A stretch of DNA of 64,000 nucleotides from Raineyella fluvialis (GCF_009646095.1 NZ_CP045725.1:1736001-1800000); one strand, 5' to 3'. Shown: positions 1 to 9,756, counted from the stretch's first letter. Notes: generated by a model from the sequence alone, not told the origin. Numbers and translations: made by a program.

Positions 1-812
1 GGTTCCGATATTCGCATAACAATTGCTACGATCGCACCTGTAGCCATCGGACTTGAACATTCGATAACTCGTCATGTCCTTCCCGAGGCTCGGATCAATC
101 CGCATCGGGAAAGACGTGACCGGCTGGGCCTTCACCCAATCACCGTCCACTGCAACAGTGATACCATCGGCTTGCGCGGTCGGCCTCTGCGCGACACGGG
201 ATTCACTGAGCACGCCACGATCCTGCAGACTCAGCGTGAGAGCACTGAAACTGTACTCCTCCGGCAGCCCCTCGACCGTCAACTCCCCCTGTCGGGACGG
301 ATGATCGATCACCCTACCGCCAGTGACCGAGAAAGTCAGTGTCGGCTGAACATCGGGGCTCTTCAGGATGAAGATCTCTTTGACCGATTCGCCGCGCAAC
401 TCGTACTCGAGGTCAACATTCGGCCACGCGTCTTTGTAGACGACACTATTGGCGCCCTGCTGGACCGGCTTCACATCCTGTGCCCCGACAGGTCGCATCA
501 CGATCGACTTACCGGCAACATTGATCGTGACGCCCTCAGAAAGCGGTCTGATATCGGCATCCATCATGCCCGCCCTGCCCGTGAACTGCTCAGGGGCGGG
601 CGCCTGTGGCTCCGTACCGGTTATCCTCTGCCACAGTGTCGGGTCCGGCGCCGGCTGCGCGACGGGGACAAGAGTGTTGTCGATTTCCTTCCAGACTGTC
701 CCGTCCAAATAGTTGCGTTGATCGACCGAATACTCCAACGTCTTCGTGCCGTCATTGTTGACATACGTCGACGTGAAAGCTGTGCGCTTGTCGAGCTCCT
801 CGGACCTATGGC

Positions 813-2260
813 GGCTCTTCGCAGTTGAGGGTGTAGGTGCGCACTGAACTGGGGCCGACTCTGGGACATGGGCGTGAAGAAGGGCCCTGGGTTGGAAGAT
901 GGAGGTTCTCTACGCCGTCATCGCCAAGCCCAAGGCCCGTATGTCCCAGCCTACGTCACCCCTGTCCACTCCTTGCCTGGACGAGTTCTGCCGCCTCGAT
1001 CGTCTCGGCCTGACGGTGGTCGGCCAGCAGGTCGCTCCCGACCACACCGTTCTGGTCTGCCACGTCGTCGCGCCCGGTGACGTGTGTCCCGCGTGCGGGC
1101 AACGCGGGACTGCCCGCGACATGGTGACCCGCCGACTGGCGCATGTCCCGTTCGGCTGGTGGCCGACGATCCTGCACGTGCGGGTGCGCCGCTACCGGTG
1201 CTCGCAGTGCCGCAAGGTGTGGCGCCAGGACCTGCGGCCGGCCGCCTCGGCGCGGGCGAAGCTGTCGCGTGACGCGGTGACGTGGGCCTTGCGCGCGTTG
1301 GTGATCGATCGGATGTCGGTCGCCCGGATCGCCCAGGCGCTGGGCGTGGCGTGGAACACCGCGAACAAGGCCGTCCTCGCCGCAGGCCGCCAGCTGTTGA
1401 TCGCCGACCCTGCCCGTCTGGGCGGGGTGGAGGTGATCGGGGTCGATGAGCACGTGTGGCGCCACACCCGCCACGGCGAGCGCTACGTCACGGTGATCAT
1501 CGACCTGACCCCGATCCGTGACCACACGGGCCCGGCGCGCCTCCTCGACATGGTCGAGGGACGTTCGAAGAAGGTGTTCAAGGCCTGGCTCGCCGACCAG
1601 ACCGCAGCGTTCCGCGCCCGGGTGGAGGTCGTCGCGATGGACGGGTTCACTGGCTTCAAGACCGCCGCTGTCGAGGAACTGCCCGACGCGGCGGAGGTGA
1701 TGGACCCCTTCCACGTCGTCGCCCTCGCCGGAGACAAGCTCGACCAGACCAGACAGCGGATCCAGCAGGCCACCCGCGGGCATCGGGGCCGGTCGGGTGA
1801 CCCGCTCTACGGCATCCGCCGGGCGTTGCGGACCAGCGCCGGCCTGCTCACCGACAGGCAGATTGCCCGGATCGGAGCGGTGTTCGCCGACGACGCCCAC
1901 GTCGCCGTCGAGGCCACCTGGGGCGTCTACCAGCGGGTGATCGAGGCCTACCGACAGCCGTCACGGGCCGACGGCAAGCAGATGATGACAGCGCTGATCG
2001 CCTCGATCTCCCACGGGGTCCCGAAGGCGTTGGGTGAGGTGATCACGCTGGGACGGACACTGAAACGCCGCCGCACCGACATCTTGGCCTACTTCGACCA
2101 TCCCGGCACCTCGAACGGGCCGACGGAGGCGATCAACGGCCGACTGGAACACCTACGCGGCACCGCCCTCGGCTTCCGGAACCTTGTCCACTACCGGCTA
2201 CGAGCACTGCTCGACACCGGGGGCTTCAGACCCCGACTCCACTCTCTTTTGTGAAGAGCC
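813..2260 (+). mobile_element. ISL3-family insertion sequence, complete, 1448 bp, with 8-bp target duplication
   Basis: The ends read GGCTCTTCGCAG on the left and, inverted, GGCTCTTCACAA on the right, giving the GGCTCTTC terminal repeat usual for ISL3 elements. The sequence CCTATGGC occurs directly before the left end (805-812) and directly after the right end (2261-2268), a perfect 8-bp target duplication. One transposase gene fills the element. Removing the element and one target copy restores an open frame in the interrupted minus-strand RHS gene, so the insertion is recent. Confidence 0.93.
941..2254 (+). CDS. ISL3-family transposase
   Basis: A 437-residue protein from the ATG at 941; an in-frame ATG at 899 would add 14 residues. 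It carries an N-terminal zinc-binding region (CPACGQRGTARD and later YRCSQCRKVW), a helix-turn-helix stretch (SVARIAQALGVAWNTANKAV), and the DDE catalytic core: GVDEHVWRH for the first Asp, VVAMDGFTGF for the second, and NGPTEAINGRLEHL for the Glu. Length and domain order are normal for the family. The frame is intact and ends 6 bp inside the right terminus, so the element is probably still able to move. It is oriented opposite to the RHS gene it interrupts. Confidence 0.95.
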   Translation: MSQPTSPLSTPCLDEFCRLDRLGLTVVGQQVAPDHTVLVCHVVAPGDVCPACGQRGTARDMVTRRLAHVPFGWWPTILHVRVRRYRCSQCRKVWRQDLRPAASARAKLSRDAVTWALRALVIDRMSVARIAQALGVAWNTANKAVLAAGRQLLIADPARLGGVEVIGVDEHVWRHTRHGERYVTVIIDLTPIRDHTGPARLLDMVEGRSKKVFKAWLADQTAAFRARVEVVAMDGFTGFKTAAVEELPDAAEVMDPFHVVALAGDKLDQTRQRIQQATRGHRGRSGDPLYGIRRALRTSAGLLTDRQIARIGAVFADDAHVAVEATWGVYQRVIEAYRQPSRADGKQMMTALIASISHGVPKALGEVITLGRTLKRRRTDILAYFDHPGTSNGPTEAINGRLEHLRGTALGFRNLVHYRLRALLDTGGFRPRLHSLL

Positions 2261-2564
2261 CCTATGGCCCTTCGGGTTCGCGATCGTCGGCTGAGGGGAC
2301 ACGCCAGCCTGCTGCGTAACAACGGTCCGCTGTTGCACCTCGGCCGACGTGAGGGGAGCAAGCTTGTAGTTCGTGTCGAAAGTCTTCGCCGGGGTAGGCG
2401 GCGCCGCAAGCGCTTTCATACCTGGCTGAACAAAGTTGAACGACAAACTCAAGACAAGGACCAGGAGAACGAGCCGGGTCACATGCCCCGGCAGTTCCTC
2501 TTCTCCCACCGTCCCCTCGACGAGCCCGTCCCCATCGCATGCCCCCTCCACATAGATCCCCGGG

Positions 2565-2946
2565 CCCCCGGTGTCATGGAGGAAAGCTATCGGCCCACAT
2601 CGGGCAGCTCCGCCGGGAATTCAACTCGGTAAGCGTGAGATGTGTCTCATCACAGCTTTCATCCCCACGAATCCGACGCACCTCGGTCGATCAGCGTCGC
2701 GGTGGCCGGCCGCTCGCCCACCGCGACGCGGGTACCCTTCCCTGCCGGCAACACCCGTACGACATACCGGCCGAGGGTGTCCCGATTCTCGCCGCGACCG
2801 AGCGAGGCCACAGCACGCCAGGGATTGACCTCGCGATAGCGCAGGTCTGGGGTGAGGCCGAGATGAGACGGACCTCACGCTCGTACCCCGGGACCGAGCG
2901 GCGCTGAACGATACAGCCCGATAGCTTTCCTCCATGGCTCCGGGGG
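2565..2946. repeat. 382-bp segment bounded by inverted repeats (MITE-like or element remnant)
   Basis: The 19-mer CATGGAGGAAAGCTATCGG at 2575-2593 recurs exactly inverted at 2918-2936, and a weaker match continues outward for about 10 bp (CCCCGG on both sides). Inside, a second pair of inverted sites (AGCGTGAG followed by GTCTCATC) sits at about equal distance, roughly 37-39 bp, from each end. No convincing gene lies within. The segment lies between the N-terminus of the minus-strand RHS gene and the 5'-truncated plus-strand RHS cassette, as if it were the recombination or insertion joint. It could be a non-autonomous transposable element, or two facing copies of one promoter region. No target duplication is evident. 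Confidence 0.55.
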
Positions 2947-5769
2947 AGGGTTCGGTTGGCCCCAGGACCCATGGTCAGGAGGGGTGGTCGACAAATGGGC
3001 GCTTCGGTCACCGCCCCAATGGTGTGAAGTCGGCGACCGACACCGCGAGTTGGACGTCGTCGCCGGTCGTGTCGGGGTCTGACTATTGGGGTGTGCGGAT
3101 GATCGGCAAGTTGTATTTGCCGACCAGTGGGAGCTGGGGTGTCCGGGTCGTGTCCGACGGCGGCGTGCGGGTGAGTATCGATGACACGGTGGTCATCGAT
3201 GACTGGACCGACGGCCCGTCGCGTAGTCACCCGGCGTATTCGTTGAACAACACCACCACCGCGGGCGTGCCGCATCGGCTGTCGATCGACTATTACCACC
3301 TTGGTGGTGCGACCGCGGATTTCACTCTCTTTATGACGCCTGCCGGGGGACGGAGACGGCTGATGTCGCGCAGTACATCAAGCCCGGCTATGGTCTCGCG
3401 ACCAGTGCCACCGCCTACGATGCGCAGGCGGGCAACGTGACCGCCACGACGCAGTACGCCAATCCCGCGTATGGGCAGGTGAGTAGTACGACGCTGGACC
3501 CGACGGGTCTGAATTACACCGGCCAGGCCGGCTACGAGGCGCCGGGAACGGGTTTCCTGCGCCAGACGTCGAAGACGCTGCCCGGTGGGGCGGCGACGAG
3601 CTACCGTCACTACGCCGGTACCGACACGGCTGACAACCCGTGCACGACGACGGTCGAGGCCTTCCACCAGGCGGGGCGGGCGAAGGGGAAGACGGAGCCG
3701 ACCGGGCGCACGTCGGAGACGGTCTACAACGAGTCCGGTGACGTCGTCGCGACCAGGTACAACAACGACGCGTGGACGTGCACCCAGTACGACGCGCGGG
3801 GCGGGTTACCACTACCGTCGTTCCCTCTCGCAGCGAGAACGGTCAGACGCTGGCGGGGCGTACGATCACCAACGACTACGCCGTCAATGGGAATCCGTTG
3901 GTCATCGCGACGAGCGATGAGGCGGGCACGATCACCGTGGAGAACGACCTGCTGGGCCGCACCATCAAGTACACGGACGCGATGGGTAAGGTCACCACGA
4001 ACACGTTCGACACCTACGGCAAACTGACCAGCCGCACCAGTCCACTGGGGGTCGAGACGTTCGAGTACGACTCCTTCGACAGGTTGACCACCCAGAAGCT
4101 CGACACCGCGACGATGGCGAGCGTGACCTATGACGAGTTCAGCCGGATCCAGAAGGTCGACTACCCGGCCGGGCTGAGCCTGTCCGGTATCACCCGCGAC
4201 ACGCTGGGCCGGGAGAACGGGAACACCTACACGCTGGCCGGTGGCCAAACCCTGGCCGACCAGGTGACCCGCTATACGAGCGGTGACATCAAGAACGGCA
4301 CCGAGCTCAGCGCCGCGAAGTCCTACACGTATGACAAGGCCGGCCGGCTGACCGGCGCGACGATCGGCGGCAACACGTTCGCCTACGGCTTCGGCGCCCA
4401 GGACGCCAGCTGCCCGGTCACGCCGGGGTATGACGCGGGGAAGGAGGGTAATCGGACCAGCCTGAGCGTGAACGGGCAGGCGACGACCTACTGCTACAAC
4501 AACGCCGACCAACTCGTGTCGAGCAGTGACCCGACCCTCACCGACGCGCAGTACGACAGCCACGGGAACACCACCGGTCTGGGTGATGCGACGCACCGGA
4601 CCGGGTTCGGCTACGACGCCGGAGACCGCAACACCGCCATCACGTCGGGCACGACCCAGACGCTGTTCACCCGTGACGCGCAGAACCGCATCATCGCCCG
4701 GGAACACCGCCAGAACGGTGCCACGACCAGCCTCGTCAAATACGGCTTCACCGGCGCCGGCGACACTCCCGACTTCCTCACCGACGCCGCCGGCACGGTC
4801 ACGCAGAAATACCTCACCCTGCCCGGCGATGTCCTGGCCACGATAGACACCGGCGCGACCGGTGCCGACGCCGCCACCTACAGTCTGCCGAACCTCCACG
4901 GTGACGTGTTCGCCACCATCAACGCCCTCGGCGCCCTGATCAGCGCGTTCATGACCGGCCCCTTCGGCGAAGTCCTCCCCACCCCGATCACCCAACCCAC
5001 CGGCGCGCAGGGTGTGACAGCTACACCGCGCAACACGGCCGACGGGACGACCTACGGCTACGTCGGCCAGCACGAGAAGATGACCGACACCGACACCAGC
5101 CCGATCGCTGGGGGCATCACCCAAATGGGCGCCCGTCTCTACATCGCCGCACTGGGACGCTTCCTCTCCATCGACCCCCAAGAAGGCGGCACCGACAACA
5201 ACTATGCCTACGCCAACGATCCGGTTAACCAATACGATCTCGACGGAAACTTCAGTTGGGGGAGCGCCTGGAACGCCACCAAGAACTTCGTCAAAGACAA
5301 CTGGCAAGGGATCCTGGTGGGTGTTGCGGTTGGCGCAGTTTGTGGAGCAACCATGGGGATCGGTTGCGCAGTCGTCGCTGGTGCATTATTTGGGGCGGCT
5401 CTTGGCGGAGCTGTCTATGCCGTGAGCGTGCGGGGCAAAGTTACTTCGGGTGGGATGCTTCGGGCTATGACTGGTGGGGCAGTCAGTGGCGCCTTTACCC
5501 GATTTGGAATTGGAAGGGTCGGGGGCAGTCTCAGCCGCGCCGTAAACAGGAGATTCACTAAACATGCTCTGGAAAGGGTGTCCGAAAGGGGCGGTTCAAG
5601 GGTGCATGCCTTAATTGCTCGACGTTTTGGGAGATATGAGGGCTTGAGGGTTGACGATAAGCGAAGGTGGTCATACGTACGCTCCACGCCGTATACAACT
5701 GTCGCAATAAATAGCCAAAACAAGATAATCACCTATGTGAGGAAGACGAAGAAGTGGTGGAGACTGTAG
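2934..5769 (+). pseudogene. Orphan RHS cassette 1: PA14 fragment, RHS core, DUF4258-like toxin tip (two frameshifts)
   Basis: The first part (to about 3344) encodes a PA14-like carbohydrate-binding domain without a signal peptide, so the 5' end is missing. The RHS/YD-repeat core follows ([30 protein letters not shown]) up to the conserved junction [14 protein letters not shown]...[12 protein letters not shown]. The variable tip (from about 5250) has a glycine/alanine-rich membrane-like stretch and then [14 protein letters not shown], the pattern of DUF4258 domains, some of which are RNase-fold toxins. Two single-base losses break the frame: a G5 run at 3345-3349 (six needed) and a G4 run at 3798-3801 (five needed). 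Each correction joins well-matched coding sequence (MTPAGG to [16 protein letters not shown] to RVTTTV). The last 666 codons, including core and tip, are open from 3772. This is either a decayed orphan module or an intact one with sequencing errors. Confidence 0.8.
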
Positions 5770-6038
5770 GTAGCTGCGTAAAGATGGTGTCTGAAATCCT
5801 TTACAACGGGATATTGGGTGAGACTTGTCCGGAGTATCCCCGTGACGAGTATGACAGTGAGGCTCGCCTGCTTGTAGATGAGGTGCTCCGCCGAAGCGTT
5901 GCAGGCAGAGTTTCCACAATGGATATATCCGATATATTGGCCTCCATTTTCACGGATAGCTTCGCTGTGAAATATGAGGCCTATGAATTCGAGGATCTGG
6001 CGCGGTTGATCCATTTGGCTTTACATGCATGTACTTGA
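5754..6038 (+). CDS. Small acidic protein, candidate immunity protein for RHS tip 1
   Basis: A 94-residue protein starting at GTG 5754 and overlapping the toxin-tip gene by 16 bp. A GAGGAAG ribosome site at 5739-5745 supports this start. The protein is acidic, has no signal peptide or membrane segment, and I recognise no named family. Position directly after a variable RHS tip, the overlapping start and the low GC content shared with the tip are what is expected of a cognate immunity gene. Function is inferred from context only. Confidence 0.7.
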   Translation: MVETVGSCVKMVSEILYNGILGETCPEYPRDEYDSEARLLVDEVLRRSVAGRVSTMDISDILASIFTDSFAVKYEAYEFEDLARLIHLALHACT

Positions 6039-6049
6039 CGCCGCCGTGG

Positions 6050-7668
6050 CGTGCGGACGCGGATTTCACCTTGTACATGACTCCGGCTGGGGGGGACGGA
6101 GACGGCTGATGTCGCGCAATAGCACCCTTTCGGGTGGCCAAACACTCAGTGACCAGGTGACCCGTTACACCAGCGGTGACATCAAGAGCGGCACCGAGCT
6201 CGGGGTCGCGAAGGCGTACACGTATGACAAGGCGGGCCGGTTGACCGGCGCCACGATCGGCACCAACACGTTCGCCTACGGCTTCGGCGCCCAGGACGCC
6301 AGTTGCCCGGTCACGCCCGGGTATGACGCGGGGAAGGATGGTAACCGGACGAGCCTGAGCGTGAACGGGCAGGCGACGACGTACTGCTACAACAACGCCG
6401 ACCAACTGATCACCGCCAGTGATCCGACCCTCACCGACGCGCAGTACGACGCCCACGGGAACACCACCGGTCTGGGTGATGCGAGCCACCGGACCGGGTT
6501 CGGTTACGACGCCGGAGACCGCAACACCGCCATCACGTCCGGCACTACGGAAACGGTGTTCACCCGTGACGCGCAGAACCGCATCATCGCCCGCGAACAC
6601 CGACAGAACGGCGCCACGACCAGCCTCGTCAAATACGGCTTCACCGGCGCCGGCGACACCCCCGATTTCCTCACCGACGCGACGGGGGCGGTCACGCAGA
6701 AATACCTCACCCTGCCCGGTGATGTCCTGGTCACGATCGACACCGGCGCGACCGGGGCCGGTGCGACTACGTACAGTCTGCCGAACCTCCACGGTGACGT
6801 CTTCGCCACCATCAACGCCCTCGGCGCCCTGATCAGCGCGTTCATGACCGGCCCCTTCGGCGAGGTCCTGCCCACACCCATCACCCAACCCACCGGCGCG
6901 CAGGGTGTGACAGCCACGCCGCGCAACACGGCCGACGGGACGACCTACGGCTACGTCGGCCAGCACGAGAAGATGACCGACACCGACACCAGCCCGATCG
7001 CTGGGGGCATCACCCAAATGGGCGCCCGTCTCTACATCGCCGCACTGGGACGCTTCCTCTCCATCGACCCCAAAGAAGGCGGCACCGACAACAACTACGC
7101 CTACCCCAACGACCCGGTGAACGATTCTGACCTCACCGGCGAATTTGCTGCTCCCTTGGCTGCTGCACCTGCCCTCCTCGGTGCCGGACCCATCGGGTGC
7201 GGTGCTCATCGTGCTCGCGCTTGCCACAGTTGCCTACGCTGGATACTTGATCTACCAGTTCTCCTCAGCGAGGTCGAATGCGGGAACGGCAATGTCGGGA
7301 GCACAACGCTCCTCAGGAGTCGTACAGGATTCCCGGAGTAAGTCGAGAGTCGAGCCGAGAGTAGTCCCCCGTCCCCAGCGGACTTCTTACCGATCCAACA
7401 AGTCCTACATCGTCTACGAAATCAATTACGGTGGCAGGCATAACAGGCGAACGTATAAGTATGGAATTTCCTCCGCAGTTGGTCTCTCTCGCCCAAATAT
7501 GCAATTGTCGAGTGTGCAAGGGTGACTGGCGGCGCTTGCAAGGTTAACACCTTGCATCGCAATGTTCGGGGCTACTATAACGCCCGAGTTTTGGAATATG
7601 GATACATTTCACGCTATCGTGCGAAGTGGGGGCACTGCCCTATCGGTCAACGATTTAGTTGCAAGTGA
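6050..7668 (+). pseudogene. Orphan RHS cassette 2: PA14 end fused to RHS core with GIY-YIG-like tip (frameshifted)
   Basis: The cassette begins with only the last residues of a PA14 domain ([12 protein letters not shown]), then jumps into the RHS core at [13 protein letters not shown], so the segment matching about 3350-4230 of cassette 1 has been deleted. The core is about 90% like cassette 1 up to [13 protein letters not shown]. The tip contains a membrane-like stretch ([19 protein letters not shown]) and then IVYEI...YKYGIS...RPNMQ, then ECARVTGGACKV, ARVLEYGYISRY and HCPIGQRFSCK, which resembles a GIY-YIG nuclease in order and spacing. Frame breaks occur at a G7 run (6089-6095), near GGG 7195-7197 and near 7503. 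The longest open part runs 6025-7341. I read the tip by joining frames; the fold assignment is inference. Confidence 0.7.
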
Positions 7669-7680
7669 ACGGAGTTTGCG

Positions 7681-9354
7681 GTGGTTAGATATTCCGACCT
7701 GGCCTTCATGATCAGTGTCTCGTACGGGTTTGTAGCAGGCGAGGCGGGAGAAGTGCCGGAATTTGAGGATGATATTCATGAGGTGGCGTTGCGGAAAGAG
7801 TTTTGTGACGCCTTGCGTGGGGTCGGTGAAAGGAATCCCAAGATATCCTTGATGTTGGACGATATCTGGAATCAGCCGATTGTGGTCCGGTGGGATCGAG
7901 ATTTCAAGACCTGGCGTGCGGAGATTGGCGCCTTGGCGGCGACGCCGCAGTCGTTGACTGTGGCGGAGTGTCGGGCGTGGTTCTGGCGGCTGGTGTCCGA
8001 GGCGTTGGCGGCGTTGGGGCGGCGGGTGGAGCGGGAGATTCCTTCGTTGTGGGACATGGCTCCGGAGGCGGTGAGGGCTGTGGAGGACTTTCCCTTGCGG
8101 CATGTGCAGCTTGCGCCGGCGTGGGGTGGTGCCGCGACGGGCAAGCGGGTTGCTGCGGCGGTTGCGCGGTGGCGTCGGCTTGCGGGGCCGGTGGTGAGCC
8201 GGCTCGATGAGGCGGTGCGGGCGGATGCTGTCCAGGCGCGGGTCCGGCAGCCGGAGGCCTATATCTGGCCGATTTTGGCTGGCCGGTCGCTGCCGGAGGA
8301 CCTGCGGGGCGTGTCGAGCGTGTTGCCGGTGAGGGTGTCGCCAAGGCTGGTCGAGGTGTCGGAGGCGGAGGCGTTCGCGTCGGTGTGTGCGGACCTGCAG
8401 GCGTGGTGGCGGGCGGTGTGCACGGTCCCGGCGGATCCGCTGGACGCGTCGATCCTGGTGTCAGAGTACTCGTGGGTGTCAGGGCTGCATCGGGAGACCG
8501 GGACGCGGCCGGTGAGGCTGCGGGTGCGGGAGTCCTGGGAGGGGGTGTTCGGCCGGCTGGAGGAGGAGACCGCCTCCGGGGTGCGGGGCAGTGAGGAGGA
8601 ACTCCTGGTCATGCCGGCCTGGGTCTATGCCCGGGAGGAGTATGGCGACTGGGATATCCGGCGGGACGGGTCGGTGGAGATCAGTGCCCTGGACCCGTTC
8701 AGGTTCGGGGGTGGGGCACGTCGGTTGGTGGTGCCGGCATCGGACACCGACCGCGCGCGAGGGCCGGTGCGACGCGCGCCTCGCGGCGGGGTGGATCAGG
8801 GAGTTGGCGTGGCAAATGGAAAGGACGATGGGGGTGGCGAGGTGGCGTACGACATGACCGACGAGGACTTCCCCGATGGCGAGGATGCGGAGTCGGCGGC
8901 GTGGGCGCACCCGGCCTTCCGGGCGCATTTCGCTGATTCGGTCTATGAGGATCCGGAGGGCGAGTTCGCGCCGTTCGGGACCGATGAGGGTGCTGATCTG
9001 TTGGCGGAGTGGTCGGAGCGGGTCGAGGAACTCACCGACGACATGACGGTGGCGGACCTGTTGGCCGAGAGCGGCTTCGAGGGGGTGCTCGAGGATCTTG
9101 ACCTGCCCGACAGTGGGGCGGCGGTGCCGGAGCCGGGTGGGCCGATCGATGCGGCGACGATCGTGGTGGGGGCAGCGTTCACACTGCTTCGCCTGAGCGG
9201 ACGGATCGATACCGACGGTCGGGCCGCCGCGCTGCGCGGGCTGGCGGTGCTGGAGGCGGCCTACGGTGAGGTGCCGGAGCTGGCGCGCCAGCGGATCGAC
9301 CTGGAGACCTGGCACATCCCCGGTCAGCGCGGCGATGAGGACGAAGGGCAGTGA
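7681..9354 (+). CDS. Protein of unknown function, possible immunity-linked gene after RHS tip 2
   Basis: A 557-residue protein from GTG 7681, with a GGAG site about 8 bases upstream (7671-7674), 12 bp after the stop of RHS tip 2. I recognise no family. Roughly the first 75 residues (VRYSDLAFMISVSYGF...) are encoded by AT-richer DNA like the toxin tip, while the rest has GC content and codon use like the core chromosome. The middle is rich in Trp/Arg/Val. The C-terminal third is very acidic (MTDEDFPDGEDAES and ELTDDMTVADLLAESGFEG). The compositional break suggests a fusion of an acquired 5' end, perhaps an immunity gene start, to a resident gene. There are no signal peptide or clear membrane segments. 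Confidence 0.6.
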   Translation: MVRYSDLAFMISVSYGFVAGEAGEVPEFEDDIHEVALRKEFCDALRGVGERNPKISLMLDDIWNQPIVVRWDRDFKTWRAEIGALAATPQSLTVAECRAWFWRLVSEALAALGRRVEREIPSLWDMAPEAVRAVEDFPLRHVQLAPAWGGAATGKRVAAAVARWRRLAGPVVSRLDEAVRADAVQARVRQPEAYIWPILAGRSLPEDLRGVSSVLPVRVSPRLVEVSEAEAFASVCADLQAWWRAVCTVPADPLDASILVSEYSWVSGLHRETGTRPVRLRVRESWEGVFGRLEEETASGVRGSEEELLVMPAWVYAREEYGDWDIRRDGSVEISALDPFRFGGGARRLVVPASDTDRARGPVRRAPRGGVDQGVGVANGKDDGGGEVAYDMTDEDFPDGEDAESAAWAHPAFRAHFADSVYEDPEGEFAPFGTDEGADLLAEWSERVEELTDDMTVADLLAESGFEGVLEDLDLPDSGAAVPEPGGPIDAATIVVGAAFTLLRLSGRIDTDGRAAALRGLAVLEAAYGEVPELARQRIDLETWHIPGQRGDEDEGQ

Positions 9355-9756
9355 TCCTTCGGTCGATGAACACCCGCGCCGACTCGGGACCTTGCCCGTC
9401 GGCGGGTAGCAGCGCTGGTGAGCAGCCCCGGCGGATGCCGAGGAGCGGATCCAGCGTCCGTCGGGACCTGGACTGTCGGGTTCTGTAGTGTTGGGCGAGC
9501 GGACGAGGGGTTCAGGGGCGTGGGCGGGTCTTCCCGCCCAGTTCTCCGTGTTGTCCCCTCGTCGAGGGGTTGCCCTCCATTCGAAGTGGAGCCTGCCTGT
9601 TCGTGTCGTGGCTGCCTTCGGGCGCTTTGCTGGAGGCCTGCAGCCGGTCAAGGAACGGTCGACCGGCTCCGCCGCCAGGGATGGCCGGGACGCGGGCAGG
9701 CAGGTGGACAGGGACAGCCGCATCGCAGGGATGCGTGGGATCGGAGTCGGGGCAGG
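9355..9756. other. 402-bp gap without a recognised gene
   Basis: Open frames here have no recognisable similarity, and the one continuing into the SPFH gene lacks a ribosome site. No strong hairpin was seen. The gap probably holds the promoter of the SPFH gene. Confidence 0.5.

Larger units (their letters stand above)
1..2551 (-). pseudogene. RHS/YD-repeat secreted protein, N-terminal part, split by an ISL3-family element and cut by the window edge
   Basis: Reading leftwards from a GTG near 2551, the frame begins with a hydrophobic stretch (LVLLVLVLSLSF) ending in ALA-A that looks like a Sec signal peptide. Alternative GTG starts lie at 2509 and 2482, and no strong ribosome site decides between them. 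If the element at 813-2260 and one 8-bp target copy are removed, the frame continues without a stop for 365 codons to base 1. The rejoined protein has motifs usual for the N-terminal part of actinobacterial RHS proteins: RTAFTSTYVNNDGTKTLEY, WKEIDNTLV and PVTSFPMRIDPSLG. The rest, including any RHS core and toxin tip, lies outside the window. The insertion stops translation soon after the signal peptide, so the gene is probably inactive. It faces away from the two plus-strand RHS cassettes to its right. Product family is fairly sure; the true start is not. Confidence 0.82.

Noticed and set aside
3724-5307. 527-codon minus-strand frame opposite RHS cassette 1
   Set aside because: Antisense of the RHS core; composition is Val/Gly-rich without family motifs.
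9418-9756. Upstream extension of the SPFH gene
   Set aside because: No homology or ribosome site; the domain starts directly after ATG 9757.
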